A stretch of DNA of 64,000 bases from Vibrio jasicida CAIM 1864 = LMG 25398. GTDB lineage: Bacteria > Pseudomonadota > Gammaproteobacteria > Enterobacterales > Vibrionaceae. Of this stretch, positions 26,754-37,441 are shown piece after piece. The stretch is taken from assembly GCF_000400365.1 (NCBI RefSeq), contig NZ_BAOG01000008.1, positions 1 through 64,000 of the forward strand. Reading direction: 5' to 3'. Below the pieces are notes generated by a model. That model had not been told where the DNA came from, searched no databases, and worked only from the letters and a program-made list of their open reading frames with translations. Position numbers and translations under genes: made by a program. How positions within the stretch are numbered: the stretch's first letter is position 1; the number at the start of each line of letters is the position of its first letter.

Positions 26754-28049
26754 TTACTTCTGCATTTCTTTATACATCACTTCGACGAGCTCACCTTTCG
26801 GATCGCCAGACAGCTCCCAAGTAAAAATACCGCCGAGTTTTGCTTGTTTAGCCCAATCTGCTTTGGCTTTAATTGAACGCTGATCTTCAAACGAAATAAA
26901 AACTTTCTTATCTGGATTCCACAAATAAGGAGCTTGTGATTGCTCGTCATATTTGTATTCGTAACCTTGCTTAGCACTGTAGTTCTTCATCAAATCCCAG
27001 AACATGAAATAGCCATTCTCACCAGTACCAAACTGCGCACCTTGTTCTGAAACCAAATCCTGTGTCGGCAAATCACCTGAGAAGTCTTTAGTCCCTTGCC
27101 AGCCGCGTCCATAGAAAGCAGCGCCAATCACCAACTTCTCACTAGGGATACCCAGTTCAATCATCTGGTTAATGAAAACATCTGCGCCCATGCCCCACCA
27201 GCTGCGTTCGGTAGCGTGCAAGTTAGTCGTATGTCCAGTTTGCTGACCCCAACCACCTAGGAAGTCGTAAGTCATTGCGAACATATTCGTTAGGTAAGGT
27301 TGTGCCGCTTTCCAATCAATGCCTGCCGCTTTTGAACCAACGCCCACTGCCGTAGAAAGCTCATATTCGCGTTTTGTTTGTTTCGCTAATGCATCTAAGT
27401 CACCACGCATGGTTTTTACAAGATAAGTGAATGCATCACGTTCTAACGCTTTCTGCTCATCGGTCAGTTTGGTATCAGGGTTCCAAGGCGATGTGGTTAA
27501 ACCGCCGCCACCTGGGTATTCCCAGTCAAGATCGATCCCATCGAAGAAATCGTATTGAGCAATTAACTCGACGGCCGTTTTTGAGAACTGATCCATCGCT
27601 TGCTTGTTCTTCGCCATTGCGTGAAACGGTTCAGACATGGTCCAGCCACCAAAAGAAGGCAGAATTGTTAAATCAGGATATTGCTTCTTAAGCTCGGCGA
27701 GTTGAGCAAAATGCCCCTTGTAAGGCACTTTGACAGAAACTGGGCCAAAATCTTTCTCAAGCGCGGCTTCGGTATCAACAAGAATCGCGGTGTAAGGTTC
27801 TTTGCCTTCGCATTGTTTGGCAACGAGCTTTTGAACCGTTTCCGACGCACCAGTATGAGGACCACACATGCTTAAAAATGCGTAAATAATATGGGTAAGG
27901 TTGTCCGCTGGGATGTCTTTCACTGTGTATGGGTTTTCAGCATTCGCGTATTGCCAATCAGCGAAGTAGCCTGCAACGACCTTTTGCTCAGCTTGAGCAA
28001 CCCCAGTTAACCCCGTAAATAGTGCAGCTGCGAGAAGTGTTTTTTTCAT
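26754..28049 (-). CDS. Secreted GH18 chitinase
   Basis: 431 aa. Signal peptide to ~20 (TGVAQA/EQK), then one GH18 TIM barrel. The catalytic motif DGIDLDWE is at 170-177 with Glu177 as acid/base; SFGGWT (~132) and the late WELSGD are also family signatures. No chitin-binding module is present. It cleaves chitin chains outside the cell or in the periplasm. The ATG at 28049 follows TGGAGGAAACC; the frame opens at 28076. Confidence 0.92.
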   Translation of the reverse strand: MKKTLLAAALFTGLTGVAQAEQKVVAGYFADWQYANAENPYTVKDIPADNLTHIIYAFLSMCGPHTGASETVQKLVAKQCEGKEPYTAILVDTEAALEKDFGPVSVKVPYKGHFAQLAELKKQYPDLTILPSFGGWTMSEPFHAMAKNKQAMDQFSKTAVELIAQYDFFDGIDLDWEYPGGGGLTTSPWNPDTKLTDEQKALERDAFTYLVKTMRGDLDALAKQTKREYELSTAVGVGSKAAGIDWKAAQPYLTNMFAMTYDFLGGWGQQTGHTTNLHATERSWWGMGADVFINQMIELGIPSEKLVIGAAFYGRGWQGTKDFSGDLPTQDLVSEQGAQFGTGENGYFMFWDLMKNYSAKQGYEYKYDEQSQAPYLWNPDKKVFISFEDQRSIKAKADWAKQAKLGGIFTWELSGDPKGELVEVMYKEMQK

Positions 28050-28111
28050 GGTTTCCTCCAGAGTAATCAATTCCAAATTACTCCTGAGGAATATTTTTAA
28101 CTTGCAAACGA

Positions 28112-28152
28112 AATCAGGCTGCGAGTGATCTATAAATCCTCGCAGCCTGATT
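28112..28152 (-). terminator. Strong inverted repeat after the SorC-type gene
   Basis: A perfect 14-bp inverted repeat (AATCAGGCTGCGAG / CTCGCAGCCTGATT) with a 13-nt loop, followed on the minus strand by TTTCGTTT. It separates the SorC-type gene from the chitinase gene and is symmetric enough to act in both directions. Confidence 0.8.
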
Positions 28153-28175
28153 ACATAAGTTGCATATTATTTGTG

Positions 28176-29177
28176 CTAAACCTCTGATGCTTCGCTATCG
28201 TGCATTTGCTCATCTAAGTTCAAAACGGTAAGTGCGTTACTCACACTCGTCGCGATAACATCAATAACTCCAGTTCTCAATGCTCCTAGTAGCGCAAGAG
28301 GTTTACTGTTTTCTGCGGCAATGGCGATGACTTCAGCAATGGGGCGGAATTCATCAATCCCTAAACCTATCACTCGATCGCTCATGACAGTGTTTGCTAC
28401 GTTCCCATGAATATCAAAGAAATCATATCCAGCAAAGTCTCCGACAACACCTTGCATCAATCGTGATTGCACGACTTCATCTGGAGTAAACCAACCAAGG
28501 TCAACCATGTAACTGTTTTCACTCATATCGCCGATGCCTACCAAAGCGACATCAGCTTTACGTGCAAGATCTAGCGTTTGTTTGACCGTCGCGTTTTGCA
28601 TAAATGCAACTTTTTGCTCTCGGTTTTCTGCATAAGCTGGGGCGTACAAGGTTTCAGAAGTGCCACCGTATTTCTTCGCAAACTGTCGGCAAATATGGTC
28701 GGCGTTAAACATACCACCACGCGGGTGAATACCACCGATGCCACACACGAATTTACAATCTCGCGGGGTAATTACACCAACGTGATGTGCGACAGAAGAT
28801 ACGTTTCGCCCCTGCCCTACAGACACCACCATGCCATTTTTGAGCGTGCTGGTTAAATAGTTAGAAACCAAGCCCGAAACCTGCAACCGCTGTGCTTCTT
28901 CATTCGGCTGGTCGAGCGCAACCAATGCTCGCTTAACACCAAATCGTTCAATTAGACGTTGTTCAATTTTGGCGCTAAATACTGGGTGATACTTTACGGT
29001 AATTTCGACAATGCCTTCATCACGTGCCTGTTTTAGCATTCGGCCAACTTTGGCACGTGAAATCGCGAATTTTTTTGATATTTCTTCTTGCGTCGCACCA
29101 TCCTGATAATAAGCAACGGAGATCTCCGTCAACAAGTCTGTGCTTTCAATAGAAATATCTTGGTTAGAACTGCTCAT
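28176..29177 (-). CDS. SorC/DeoR-type sugar-binding transcriptional regulator
   Basis: 333 aa. N-terminal HTH (~20-60: ISVAYYQDGATQEEISKKF, ISRAKVGRMLKQARDEG), then a C-terminal sugar-phosphate binding domain (~70-320) with NGMVVSVGQGRN and ADVALVGIGDM typical of SorC proteins. It diverges from talB-tkt across 465 bp, so a phosphorylated pentose or sedoheptulose is a sensible guess for its effector. A palindrome at 29221-29234 may be its operator. Confidence 0.85.
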   Translation of the reverse strand: MSSSNQDISIESTDLLTEISVAYYQDGATQEEISKKFAISRAKVGRMLKQARDEGIVEITVKYHPVFSAKIEQRLIERFGVKRALVALDQPNEEAQRLQVSGLVSNYLTSTLKNGMVVSVGQGRNVSSVAHHVGVITPRDCKFVCGIGGIHPRGGMFNADHICRQFAKKYGGTSETLYAPAYAENREQKVAFMQNATVKQTLDLARKADVALVGIGDMSENSYMVDLGWFTPDEVVQSRLMQGVVGDFAGYDFFDIHGNVANTVMSDRVIGLGIDEFRPIAEVIAIAAENSKPLALLGALRTGVIDVIATSVSNALTVLNLDEQMHDSEASEV

Positions 29178-29220
29178 GGTTTTTCTCGCCCTTTTAGAGG
29201 ATCGACATTGTATGCGGTAG

Positions 29221-29234
29221 TGAGCATCTGCTCA
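29221..29234. promoter_or_regulatory. Candidate SorC-type operator
   Basis: Palindrome TGAGCA-TC-TGCTCA, 44 bp upstream of the regulator's ATG. Further TGCTCA/TGAGCA cores lie at about 29275 and 29535 on the way to talB. The remainder of the 29178-29642 gap has no gene; an open frame at 29396-29617 has no ribosome binding site or family. Confidence 0.4.
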
Positions 29235-29642
29235 TTGACTTATCATATGTTACCTAGCAATTTTAACGTTACATTTGCTCACTGCAATAACATTTTCTCA
29301 GTGGCGATTTATCACTTTTAGATGACTGTTCAAGCCTTGAACAATAAGGGCAAACGTTTAATTCGTTCAACGACTAAACATCCAAGAAAAAAACGTTGAT
29401 GAAGTTCACTATAAGTCAGCTTCCCCAATTGACTTTCGGCATGGATAGGATAAATATGGACACATCATTTACTCAGCTACCGATCATATGTTCAGGGCAA
29501 ATGTTCGGTACCGAAATTTTCCGTAGTTGGTTGAGCAGATGTCTCGTTAATTATGATGAGACGATTGGCCGACTCGCTTGCAAATGCACAAGCTGTGGTT
29601 CAGATAACCACACTTAAGCCCATTTATATAGGATGATCGATT

Positions 29643-30593
29643 ATGAGCAACAAGTTAGAGCAACTTCGTAAACTAACGACTGTAGTAGCGGACACTGGTG
29701 AAATTGACGCAATCAAAAAGTACCAACCAGAAGATGCGACAACTAACCCATCTCTTATCCTAAAAGCGGCTCAAATCGAAGAGTACGCGCCTCTGATCGA
29801 TGCTTCTATCGAGTACGCAAAAGCGCAAAGCAATGATAAAGCACAACAAGTTCAAGACACTTGTGACATGCTTGCTGTAAACATCGGTAAAGAAATTCTG
29901 ACAACGATTCCAGGTCGAATCTCAACAGAAGTAGACGCTCGTCTTTCTTACGATACAGAAGGCAGCGTGGCTAAAGCTCGCCAGCTTGTGAAAATGTACA
30001 ACGATGCTGGCATCACTAACGATCGCATCCTAATCAAACTAGCTTCTACTTGGGAAGGTATCCGTGCTGCTGAAATCCTAGAGAAAGAAGGCATCAACTG
30101 TAACCTAACACTTCTATTCTCATTCGCACAAGCTCGCGCATGTGCTGAAGCTGGCGTATTCCTAATCTCTCCATTCGTTGGTCGTATCATGGACTGGTAC
30201 AAAGCGAAAGAAGGTCGTGACTTCGAAGCATCTGAAGATCCAGGCGTAATTTCAGTAACTGACATCTACAACTACTACAAAGAGCACGGCTACAACACGG
30301 TTGTTATGGGCGCAAGTTTCCGTAACATCGGCGAGATCCTAGAACTTGCTGGTTGTGACCGTCTAACTATCGCTCCTGCTCTTCTAGCTGAACTAGAAGC
30401 GGCTGAAGGTGAAGTAGTTGAGAAGTTGGTTGACTCTAAGGGCTCGAAAGAGCGCCCAGCGCCAATGACTCATGCCGAGTTCCTATGGGAGCACAACCTA
30501 GACGCTATGGCAGTTGAGAAAGTAGCAGAAGGTATCCGCAACTTCGCCGTTGACCAAGGCAAACTAGAAGACATGATCGCAGCTAAGCTGTAA
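29643..30593 (+). CDS. talB: Transaldolase
   Basis: 316 aa. Transfers a dihydroxyacetone unit between sedoheptulose 7-phosphate and glyceraldehyde 3-phosphate. Schiff-base Lys132 lies in [21 protein letters not shown] (~31-39) is the N-terminal family signature. Codon use looks strongly optimised, as expected for an abundant enzyme. AGGATGATCG precedes the ATG. Confidence 0.97.
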   Translation: MSNKLEQLRKLTTVVADTGEIDAIKKYQPEDATTNPSLILKAAQIEEYAPLIDASIEYAKAQSNDKAQQVQDTCDMLAVNIGKEILTTIPGRISTEVDARLSYDTEGSVAKARQLVKMYNDAGITNDRILIKLASTWEGIRAAEILEKEGINCNLTLLFSFAQARACAEAGVFLISPFVGRIMDWYKAKEGRDFEASEDPGVISVTDIYNYYKEHGYNTVVMGASFRNIGEILELAGCDRLTIAPALLAELEAAEGEVVEKLVDSKGSKERPAPMTHAEFLWEHNLDAMAVEKVAEGIRNFAVDQGKLEDMIAAKL

Positions 30594-30608
30594 TCACACA
30601 GAATTAAA

Positions 30609-30636
30609 AAAGGGGAACGTTTGCGTTCCCCTTTCA
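30609..30636 (+). terminator. Hairpin between talB and tkt
   Basis: AAAGGGGAACG and CGTTCCCCTTT pair perfectly around TTTG, preceded by an A run, with only a short T run after. tkt starts 36 bp later, so it is probably a partial terminator that lowers tkt relative to talB. Confidence 0.7.
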
Positions 30637-30672
30637 ATTTCCAATTCCAATATTGAAAGACTGGTAGTTATT

Positions 30673-32664
30673 ATGGACCGTAAAAATCTAGCTAATGCTA
30701 TTCGTGCACTAAGCATGGATGGTGTACAACAAGCAAACTCTGGCCACCCAGGCGCACCTATGGGTATGGCTGACATCGCTGAAGTACTTTGGCGCTCTCA
30801 CCTGAACCACAACCCATCGAACCCAGAGTGGGCTGATCGTGACCGTTTCGTGCTATCTAACGGTCACGGCTCTATGCTGATCTACTCTCTACTGCACCTC
30901 GCAGGCTACGAGTTGTCTATCGATGATCTTAAGAACTTCCGTCAGCTTCACTCTAAAACTCCTGGTCACCCAGAGTACGGCTACGCACCAGGTATCGAGA
31001 CAACAACTGGTCCTCTAGGTCAAGGCATCACTAACGCAGTTGGTATGGCGATGGCTGAGAAAGCGCTAGCGGCACAGTTTAATAAAGAAGGCCACGACAT
31101 CGTTGATCACTTCACTTACGTGTTCATGGGCGACGGCTGTCTAATGGAAGGTATCTCGCATGAGGCATGTTCTCTTGCTGGTACGCTAGGCCTAGGTAAA
31201 CTGATCGCATTCTGGGATGACAACGGCATCTCTATCGACGGTCACGTTGAAGGTTGGTTCTCTGACGACACGCCTAAGCGTTTTGAATCTTACGGCTGGC
31301 ACGTTATCCCAGCAGTAGATGGTCACGATGCTGAAGCAATCAATGCTTCTATTGAAGCTGCTAAAGCGGACCCACGCCCTACGCTGATCTGTACTAAAAC
31401 CATCATCGGTTTTGGTTCACCAAATAAATCTGGTTCGCACGACTGTCATGGTGCACCACTAGGCGCTGAAGAAATTGCAGCGACACGTAAACAACTTGGT
31501 TGGGAGCACGGTCCTTTTGAAATTCCGTCGGAAGTCTACGCAGAGTGGGATGCGAAAGAAGCAGGCGCAGCTAAGGAAGCAGCGTGGAACGAGAAACTTT
31601 CTGCTTATGAAGCAGCATACCCCGAGTTGGCGGCTGAGTTTAAGAGACGAGTAAACGGCGACCTACCAGCGGAATGGGAAGAGAAAGCAAACGCAATCAT
31701 TGCTGATCTTCAAGCTAACCCAGCGAACATCGCATCACGTAAAGCATCTCAAAACGCACTAGAAGCGTTTGGTCAAATGCTTCCAGAATTCATGGGTGGC
31801 TCAGCTGACCTAGCGCCTTCTAACCTAACCATGTGGTCAGGTTCTAAATCTCTAGAAGCAAGCGACTTCTCTGGTAACTACATTCACTACGGTGTACGTG
31901 AATTCGGTATGACAGCGATCATGAACGGTATCGCACTACACGGCGGTTTTGTTCCTTACGGCGCAACGTTCCTAATGTTTATGGAATACGCTCGTAACGC
32001 AATGCGTATGGCTGCTCTGATGAAAATTCAGAACATCCAAGTTTACACGCACGACTCTATCGGTCTTGGCGAAGATGGTCCAACTCACCAACCAGTTGAA
32101 CAAATTGCATCTCTACGCCTAACGCCAAACATGAGCACATGGCGTCCATGTGACCAAGTTGAGTCTGCGGTAGCTTGGAAACTTGCGATTGAACGTAAAG
32201 ATGGTCCGTCGGCTCTTATTTTCTCTCGTCAAAACCTAGCGCAACAAGAACGTACAGCTGAGCAAGTTGCAGATATCGCGAAAGGTGGTTACATCCTGAA
32301 AGACAGCGATGGCAAACCTGAGCTGATTCTTATTGCGACAGGTTCTGAAGTTGAACTAGCAGTGAAAGCAGCTGAGCAACTAACGGCTGAAGGTAAGAAA
32401 GTACGTGTTGTATCAATGCCTGCGACAGACACCTTCGACAAGCAAGACGCGGCTTACCGTGAATCAGTATTGCCATCAGACGTAACAGCACGTATCGCTA
32501 TTGAAGCGGGCATTGCTGACTTCTGGTACAAGTACGTTGGCTTCGATGGTCGTATCATCGGTATGACAAGCTTCGGTGAATCTGCACCAGCTGACCAGCT
32601 GTTCGAAATGTTTGGCTTTACTGTAGAAAACGCAGTAAACACAGCAAAAGAACTGCTAGCTTAA
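30673..32664 (+). CDS. tkt: Transketolase
   Basis: 663 aa thiamine-diphosphate enzyme of the non-oxidative pentose phosphate pathway. The ThDP motif [13 protein letters not shown] (~154-166) to [10 protein letters not shown] and the conserved HSKTPGHPE and [16 protein letters not shown] segments are intact. Highly optimised codons. Co-transcription with talB is likely, modulated by the hairpin between them. Confidence 0.97.
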   Translation: MDRKNLANAIRALSMDGVQQANSGHPGAPMGMADIAEVLWRSHLNHNPSNPEWADRDRFVLSNGHGSMLIYSLLHLAGYELSIDDLKNFRQLHSKTPGHPEYGYAPGIETTTGPLGQGITNAVGMAMAEKALAAQFNKEGHDIVDHFTYVFMGDGCLMEGISHEACSLAGTLGLGKLIAFWDDNGISIDGHVEGWFSDDTPKRFESYGWHVIPAVDGHDAEAINASIEAAKADPRPTLICTKTIIGFGSPNKSGSHDCHGAPLGAEEIAATRKQLGWEHGPFEIPSEVYAEWDAKEAGAAKEAAWNEKLSAYEAAYPELAAEFKRRVNGDLPAEWEEKANAIIADLQANPANIASRKASQNALEAFGQMLPEFMGGSADLAPSNLTMWSGSKSLEASDFSGNYIHYGVREFGMTAIMNGIALHGGFVPYGATFLMFMEYARNAMRMAALMKIQNIQVYTHDSIGLGEDGPTHQPVEQIASLRLTPNMSTWRPCDQVESAVAWKLAIERKDGPSALIFSRQNLAQQERTAEQVADIAKGGYILKDSDGKPELILIATGSEVELAVKAAEQLTAEGKKVRVVSMPATDTFDKQDAAYRESVLPSDVTARIAIEAGIADFWYKYVGFDGRIIGMTSFGESAPADQLFEMFGFTVENAVNTAKELLA

Positions 32665-32709
32665 TCGCTTAGTATTATCAGTTTTCTCTATTGCGAATGT
32701 GAAAACTGA

Positions 32710-32742
32710 AAAGCCCCGCTCTCTGCAGCGGGGCTTTATTTT
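32710..32742 (+). terminator. Terminator of talB-tkt
   Basis: AAAGCCCCGC pairs with GCGGGGCTTT around TCTCTGCA, followed by ATTTTA. An 11-bp tandem repeat (TTATCTATCGA twice, 32741-32762) follows directly. Confidence 0.9.
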
Positions 32743-32790
32743 ATCTATCGATTATCTATCGATAACGAATCCTAAAGCATCTAATCCAAG

Positions 32791-34353
32791 TTACTTCTCT
32801 TCAAACTGAATCGCAATTCGATAGAAGTCTTGTACTTGCTCTTTCAATTGTTGGCTGTTTTGCTCAACGGAGTGCGTCGCTGCTAAGTTCTGCTCTGCGG
32901 TAGAAGCAATCGAATGAATGTGCTGATTCACATCGCTAGATAACTGGAGCTGCTTATTCGCGGAATCAGCAACGTTGACCATTAATCCGCTCATGCTCTG
33001 CATCATTTGCTCAACTTCAGACAGGCGTAATGCGCTCTGTTCAGCGACCTGTGAGCACGTGTCCGTTTGATCTTTATTGGCGATAATGTCTTTTTGCCAG
33101 CTTTGAATCGTTGCCAGCATCGCTTCAATGGAAGCTTGAATTTGATCCGTCGCATTGGAAGTCCGTCCGGAAAGGGCTCTCACCTCGTCAGCAACGACGG
33201 CAAATCCACGTCCTTGCTCACCCGCTCTTGCTGCTTCAATGGCAGCATTCAACGCAAGTAAGTTAGTTTGGTCAGCAATCCCGCCAATCTCTTCCATCAA
33301 TTGGCTTACCTTCTGAGCTTGGTCACTCAACTGATAAGTGGTCTCCGTGGCTTTTTCTGCTTGTAAGCTCAACTGTGACAAATTGATATGAGTTTGATCG
33401 ATGGTTTCTTTCGCCATTAGACAAGACTTCAGTGTGTCATCGATCAATAGATGCGCGTCATGGGTGCTCGATGACACTGAATTGGCAGACGCTTCCATCG
33501 AATCCGCCGCATCGCGAACTTCATGAATGTCTTTATTTTGCTGTGTCAATGCTGTGAGTACTTCTGCCGTAGTATGACTAAGCTCTTCTGCGCAATTTTG
33601 TAATGGCATTGCTGAATCGGTCATTCGACCAAGTACCGTACGAATACGAGCCGACAGCATTTTGATATGAAAATCAGCGATAGAAAACGGCTTATTACCT
33701 GAATACACTAAACGACTTACACTGTCATATTGCAACTGAAGTTTCTTAAACTGTTGTGGCGTATCAATGAGTTCTTGACGGAAAAGCAATGCCAGAACCC
33801 CTGCAGGCAGTAATGACGCCAGCCAAGCTAGAGGACCATCTAGAGCTAAAGCGAAGCTCGTCATTGGCGCAACAAGTGCACCTAAAAGAATGCCATAACG
33901 CAATGTTTCATTGAGCTTTAACGACCAAGTTCTGCCAGACTTCTCTGCTTTCAACAGTCCCTGATACGCTTTAGCCGCAATATCTACCCATTCTCGCTTA
34001 GGTTTCACTCGAACCGATTGGTAACCTACAACTTCGTGTCCTTCATAGATTGGCGTTACATAGGCATCCACCCAATAATAACCGCCTGACTTAGTTTTGT
34101 TTTTCACAATACCTCGCCAAGCTTTTCCTTGTTTCAAACGTGTCCACATATCGCCGAATGCCGCTTTAGGCATATCACTATGGCGTACAATGTTATGGTT
34201 TTGACCGAGTAATTCTTCAGAGGTGTATTCAGCAATTCGGCAAAACGCATCGTTGCAATAAGTGATCACACCTTTTAAGTTTGTGGTAGAAACCAATTCA
34301 TCGGTTTCTGAGAAGAGCGTTTCTTGAGCTTTGAGAGAAGATTGGGCTGACAT
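32791..34353 (-). CDS. Aer-like PAS chemoreceptor
   Basis: 520 aa methyl-accepting chemotaxis protein. N-terminal PAS domain (~15-125: [39 protein letters not shown]), hydrophobic hairpin ~165-195 that anchors it from the cytoplasmic side, then a long helical signalling domain. The tip reads [20 protein letters not shown]. There is no periplasmic sensor, so it resembles Aer, which senses redox through FAD. Its cofactor here cannot be told from sequence alone. Confidence 0.9.
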   Translation of the reverse strand: MSAQSSLKAQETLFSETDELVSTTNLKGVITYCNDAFCRIAEYTSEELLGQNHNIVRHSDMPKAAFGDMWTRLKQGKAWRGIVKNKTKSGGYYWVDAYVTPIYEGHEVVGYQSVRVKPKREWVDIAAKAYQGLLKAEKSGRTWSLKLNETLRYGILLGALVAPMTSFALALDGPLAWLASLLPAGVLALLFRQELIDTPQQFKKLQLQYDSVSRLVYSGNKPFSIADFHIKMLSARIRTVLGRMTDSAMPLQNCAEELSHTTAEVLTALTQQNKDIHEVRDAADSMEASANSVSSSTHDAHLLIDDTLKSCLMAKETIDQTHINLSQLSLQAEKATETTYQLSDQAQKVSQLMEEIGGIADQTNLLALNAAIEAARAGEQGRGFAVVADEVRALSGRTSNATDQIQASIEAMLATIQSWQKDIIANKDQTDTCSQVAEQSALRLSEVEQMMQSMSGLMVNVADSANKQLQLSSDVNQHIHSIASTAEQNLAATHSVEQNSQQLKEQVQDFYRIAIQFEEK

Positions 34354-34526
34354 AGATAGACTTCTATAATTATTATTAATTGCGACAGGTTGTATACACG
34401 AATGTTGTTTTTATTACAAAATGCTAGAGAAAAAATCTTACCGATGCGACATTTCAAGCCTAAAAAACTTACTTAGATAACAATAATTAACCAGCAAATC
34501 TAAACAATGTGAACTTCTAGACAAAA

Positions 34527-34556
34527 AAGACCCGGTTATAATGACCGGGTCTTATA
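34527..34556 (-). terminator. Terminator of the MFS transporter gene
   Basis: AAGACCCGGT and ACCGGGTCTT pair around TATAATG; six T follow on the minus strand. Confidence 0.9.
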
Positions 34557-34571
34557 AATTTCTATTAACGG

Positions 34572-35744
34572 TTACGCAGCTTGAGACTGAGTATCGTTAT
34601 TCGCTTTAAGCACGAACACCACCATCACGAAAATAACAAACGGAAGTACATATAGGTTTAGATTTTGCCATCCCACCGTCGACTCCAACCAACCAGAGAG
34701 CAATGCAGTAATCGTCACGCAACTGAATACAAAGAACTCATTGAATGCCTGAGCTTTGCTTTTGTTCTTAGCCTCATAACTTTGGCTAAATAAGCTTGTT
34801 GCGGCGATAAACATAAAATTCCAGCCAACCCCAAGTAAAATCAACGCCGTGCTGAAGTGCCAGATTGAAAGGCCATGCATGTTGATCGCAATACACGCAA
34901 TAAACAAAACGCCACCAGCTAATATCAACTTCTTAGCCCCAAACTTCTCAATCAAACTTCCGGTGAAGAAAGCCGGCACAAACATGCCTAATACGTGCCA
35001 TTCAATAACACCTGCCGCTCTCGTGAAATCGAAACCACAACCAATCATCGCAAGTGGTGTCGCGGTCATAAGAATGTTCATTACTGCATAAGCCACCATG
35101 GCTGCCATCACGGCAATCATGAAGTTTGGCTTTCTAATGATCGCAGTAATCGAATCTGGCTTAGTATCAATTGACTGTGCGTGAGCCGGAGGGAACTGAA
35201 TAGTTTGTAGCAATATTAAGGCCGTAACATAGAGCACAATCAAAACAGCAAAAGCACTGATATAGAGCCCGCCATCCGACCATTGTTGTGAATAAACCGC
35301 TAAGTTTGGTCCTAATACAGCCGCCAATACGCCACCAGCCATAGATATAGAAATTGCTCTATGCCTTGCAGATTCATCACATACTTCAATGGCAGCGAAC
35401 CGATATAAAGTGCCAAAACCGATGCCAATACCCAACAAAAAGGTAGCAGTACAAAAAAGAGTGAAGTTTTGTTGTGACAATGCGTAAGTCGCCAACGAAG
35501 CACCAAGAATACCAATGACGTTACCGAGGCTAAAGCCCAGTCGTCGTCCCAGTTTCCCCATAATTAAAGAAGCGGGAATCGTTGCTGACATTAACCCTAA
35601 AAATTGCAACGCGACAGGTAGAGTAATCATGCTTGATGACGGGGCAATTTGTTTACCGATCAGGGCAATAACTGAAATCAGTAAGATGTTTCCTGTCATG
35701 AGCAAAGCTTGGCAAAGTGACAGCAACCAGACGTTTCTGTTCAT
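34572..35744 (-). CDS. MFS transporter
   Basis: 390 aa, 12 hydrophobic helices. The loop 2-3 signature of the major facilitator superfamily is visible as GKLGRRLGFSLG (~64-75). The substrate is unknown; the 12-helix drug/metabolite type is likeliest. It stands alone between its terminator and aroG. Confidence 0.8.
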   Translation of the reverse strand: MNRNVWLLSLCQALLMTGNILLISVIALIGKQIAPSSSMITLPVALQFLGLMSATIPASLIMGKLGRRLGFSLGNVIGILGASLATYALSQQNFTLFCTATFLLGIGIGFGTLYRFAAIEVCDESARHRAISISMAGGVLAAVLGPNLAVYSQQWSDGGLYISAFAVLIVLYVTALILLQTIQFPPAHAQSIDTKPDSITAIIRKPNFMIAVMAAMVAYAVMNILMTATPLAMIGCGFDFTRAAGVIEWHVLGMFVPAFFTGSLIEKFGAKKLILAGGVLFIACIAINMHGLSIWHFSTALILLGVGWNFMFIAATSLFSQSYEAKNKSKAQAFNEFFVFSCVTITALLSGWLESTVGWQNLNLYVLPFVIFVMVVFVLKANNDTQSQAA

Positions 35745-35883
35745 CTCATTCCTTGAGTAATTCTAATCTATGCAAATACATTAGCGGATTTGGTCCATAA
35801 ATACATGAGATAGTTGCATACGGTTAAGTACAATGAACGCGCAATTATGACAACCAATAACTCCAAAGCGCTCAGAAATGAAA

Positions 35884-35907
35884 AAAGCCAGCGCTGTGCT
35901 GGCTTTC
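35884..35907 (-). terminator. Terminator of aroG
   Basis: AAAGCCAGC pairs with GCTGGCTTT around GCTGT; A run on the plus strand gives T on the minus strand. 22 bp after the aroG stop. Confidence 0.85.
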
Positions 35908-35928
35908 ATTCATTTCAAGCTTATTGGC

Positions 35929-36981
35929 TTATTTTGCTCGACGAGCTTTAATAGAGTCTGATAGCTGGCGTAGAACCGTCTCAGTATCTTCCCAACCAAT
36001 ACAAGCATCGGTAAGCGATTGGCCATAATTTGCGACCTTACCATCCACAAGATCCTGACGACCTTCAACAAGATGCGATTCAATCATCACACCGAAGATC
36101 GCGTCTTCACCACCAGCGATCTGTTCTGATACATCATCAGAAACCAACATCTGACGTTTGAACTGCTTAGAGCTGTTGGCGTGGCTAAAATCAATCATCA
36201 CTTTCTTAGGTAGACCCGCAGCATCCAGTTCATCCTTAATTTGAGCAACGTGCGCCGCGCTATAATTCGGCTCTTTACCACCACGGAGGATGATATGACA
36301 GTCTGGGTTACCTGCTGTTTCTACGATTGCAGAATGGCCGTATTTAGTAACAGATAAGAAGTGGTGAGAAGCGCTTGCTGAGCGAATCGCATCGCTCGCG
36401 ATCTTAATGTTGCCATCTGTACCATTCTTAAAGCCAACAGGGCAAGACAGGCCAGAAGCAAGTTCGCGGTGAACCTGAGACTCTGTCGTTCGCGCACCAA
36501 TCGCACCCCAGCTGATAAGATCCGCAACGTATTGTGGCGTGATCATATCAAGGAATTCGCTCGCGGTCGGTAAGCCCATATCGGTCAGATCAAGAAGAAG
36601 CTTACGGCCAATGCGTAATCCGTCATTTAACTTAAATGTGTCGTCTAAGTACGGGTCGTTAATAAGTCCTTTCCAACCTACCGTTGTACGTGGTTTCTCA
36701 AAGTAAACACGCATCACGATTTCTAGTTGGTCGCCGAGTTCATCACGCAACACTTTTAACTTTTTACCGTACTCTACCGCCGCTTCTGGGTCATGAATTG
36801 AACAAGGGCCAACAATGACAAGTAAACGGTCGTCTTTGCCTTCCAGAATGTTGTGAATGGCATTTCGGCATTCAAAAGTAGTCGAAGAAGCAGTTTCAGT
36901 TGCCGGAAATTTTTCTAATACTGCAACGGGTGGCAATAGCTCTTTTACTTTATTAATTCTTACATCATCAGTTTGAAACAT
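35929..36981 (-). CDS. aroG: 3-deoxy-7-phosphoheptulonate (DAHP) synthase
   Basis: 350 aa, class I-alpha DAHP synthase: joins phosphoenolpyruvate and erythrose 4-phosphate to begin aromatic synthesis. Motifs LVIVGPCSIHDPEAA, EKPRTTVGWKGL, GARTTESQVHRELASG, SVTKYGHSAIVETAGN and MIDFSHANSSK are intact. The length equals the Phe-sensitive E. coli AroG, but the allosteric specificity cannot be assigned with certainty. It uses erythrose 4-phosphate made by the nearby talB/tkt. Confidence 0.93.
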   Translation of the reverse strand: MFQTDDVRINKVKELLPPVAVLEKFPATETASSTTFECRNAIHNILEGKDDRLLVIVGPCSIHDPEAAVEYGKKLKVLRDELGDQLEIVMRVYFEKPRTTVGWKGLINDPYLDDTFKLNDGLRIGRKLLLDLTDMGLPTASEFLDMITPQYVADLISWGAIGARTTESQVHRELASGLSCPVGFKNGTDGNIKIASDAIRSASASHHFLSVTKYGHSAIVETAGNPDCHIILRGGKEPNYSAAHVAQIKDELDAAGLPKKVMIDFSHANSSKQFKRQMLVSDDVSEQIAGGEDAIFGVMIESHLVEGRQDLVDGKVANYGQSLTDACIGWEDTETVLRQLSDSIKARRAK

Positions 36982-37441
36982 TACTTCTACTTCCTAGTTA
37001 CTATCCCTGACCCACTATTTTGACCCAACTTTACTCAGTGCAACATTGTTCACAAAGCAAGCAATAACAAGGGCTGTAGGCTCATTTAATTGTGTCGATG
37101 GAAGTAACTTATCGACTTCACAGTAGACTTGCAATCACTTTTTCTAAAAAAATGCAAATTAACACCTAACGTTCATTTCAAAACACAGCGTACATTTAAG
37201 TTTACGAAAAAAGTTCAATAAAATTAGTTATTTTCTTAAAAATTTAAAAATCTTGTCTACAATGTAAGAAATATCAGAAGTTTGTGAGGGAGTTCGCGAC
37301 TAAAAGTGTAGCAAGATCTAAGATATTGTTGCTTGATGTTAAATTAAATGACTATTAAACTAATTTCTTATAACTACCTAGTTTTACTCAAATTGTTAAA
37401 ACAAAGTAGAAGTTAATATGCAATCAATACAAGGAAACATT

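Noticed and set aside
29396..29617. 73-codon plus-strand frame upstream of talB
   Set aside because: No ribosome binding site, no recognisable family, and it lies in the control region between the SorC-type gene and talB.
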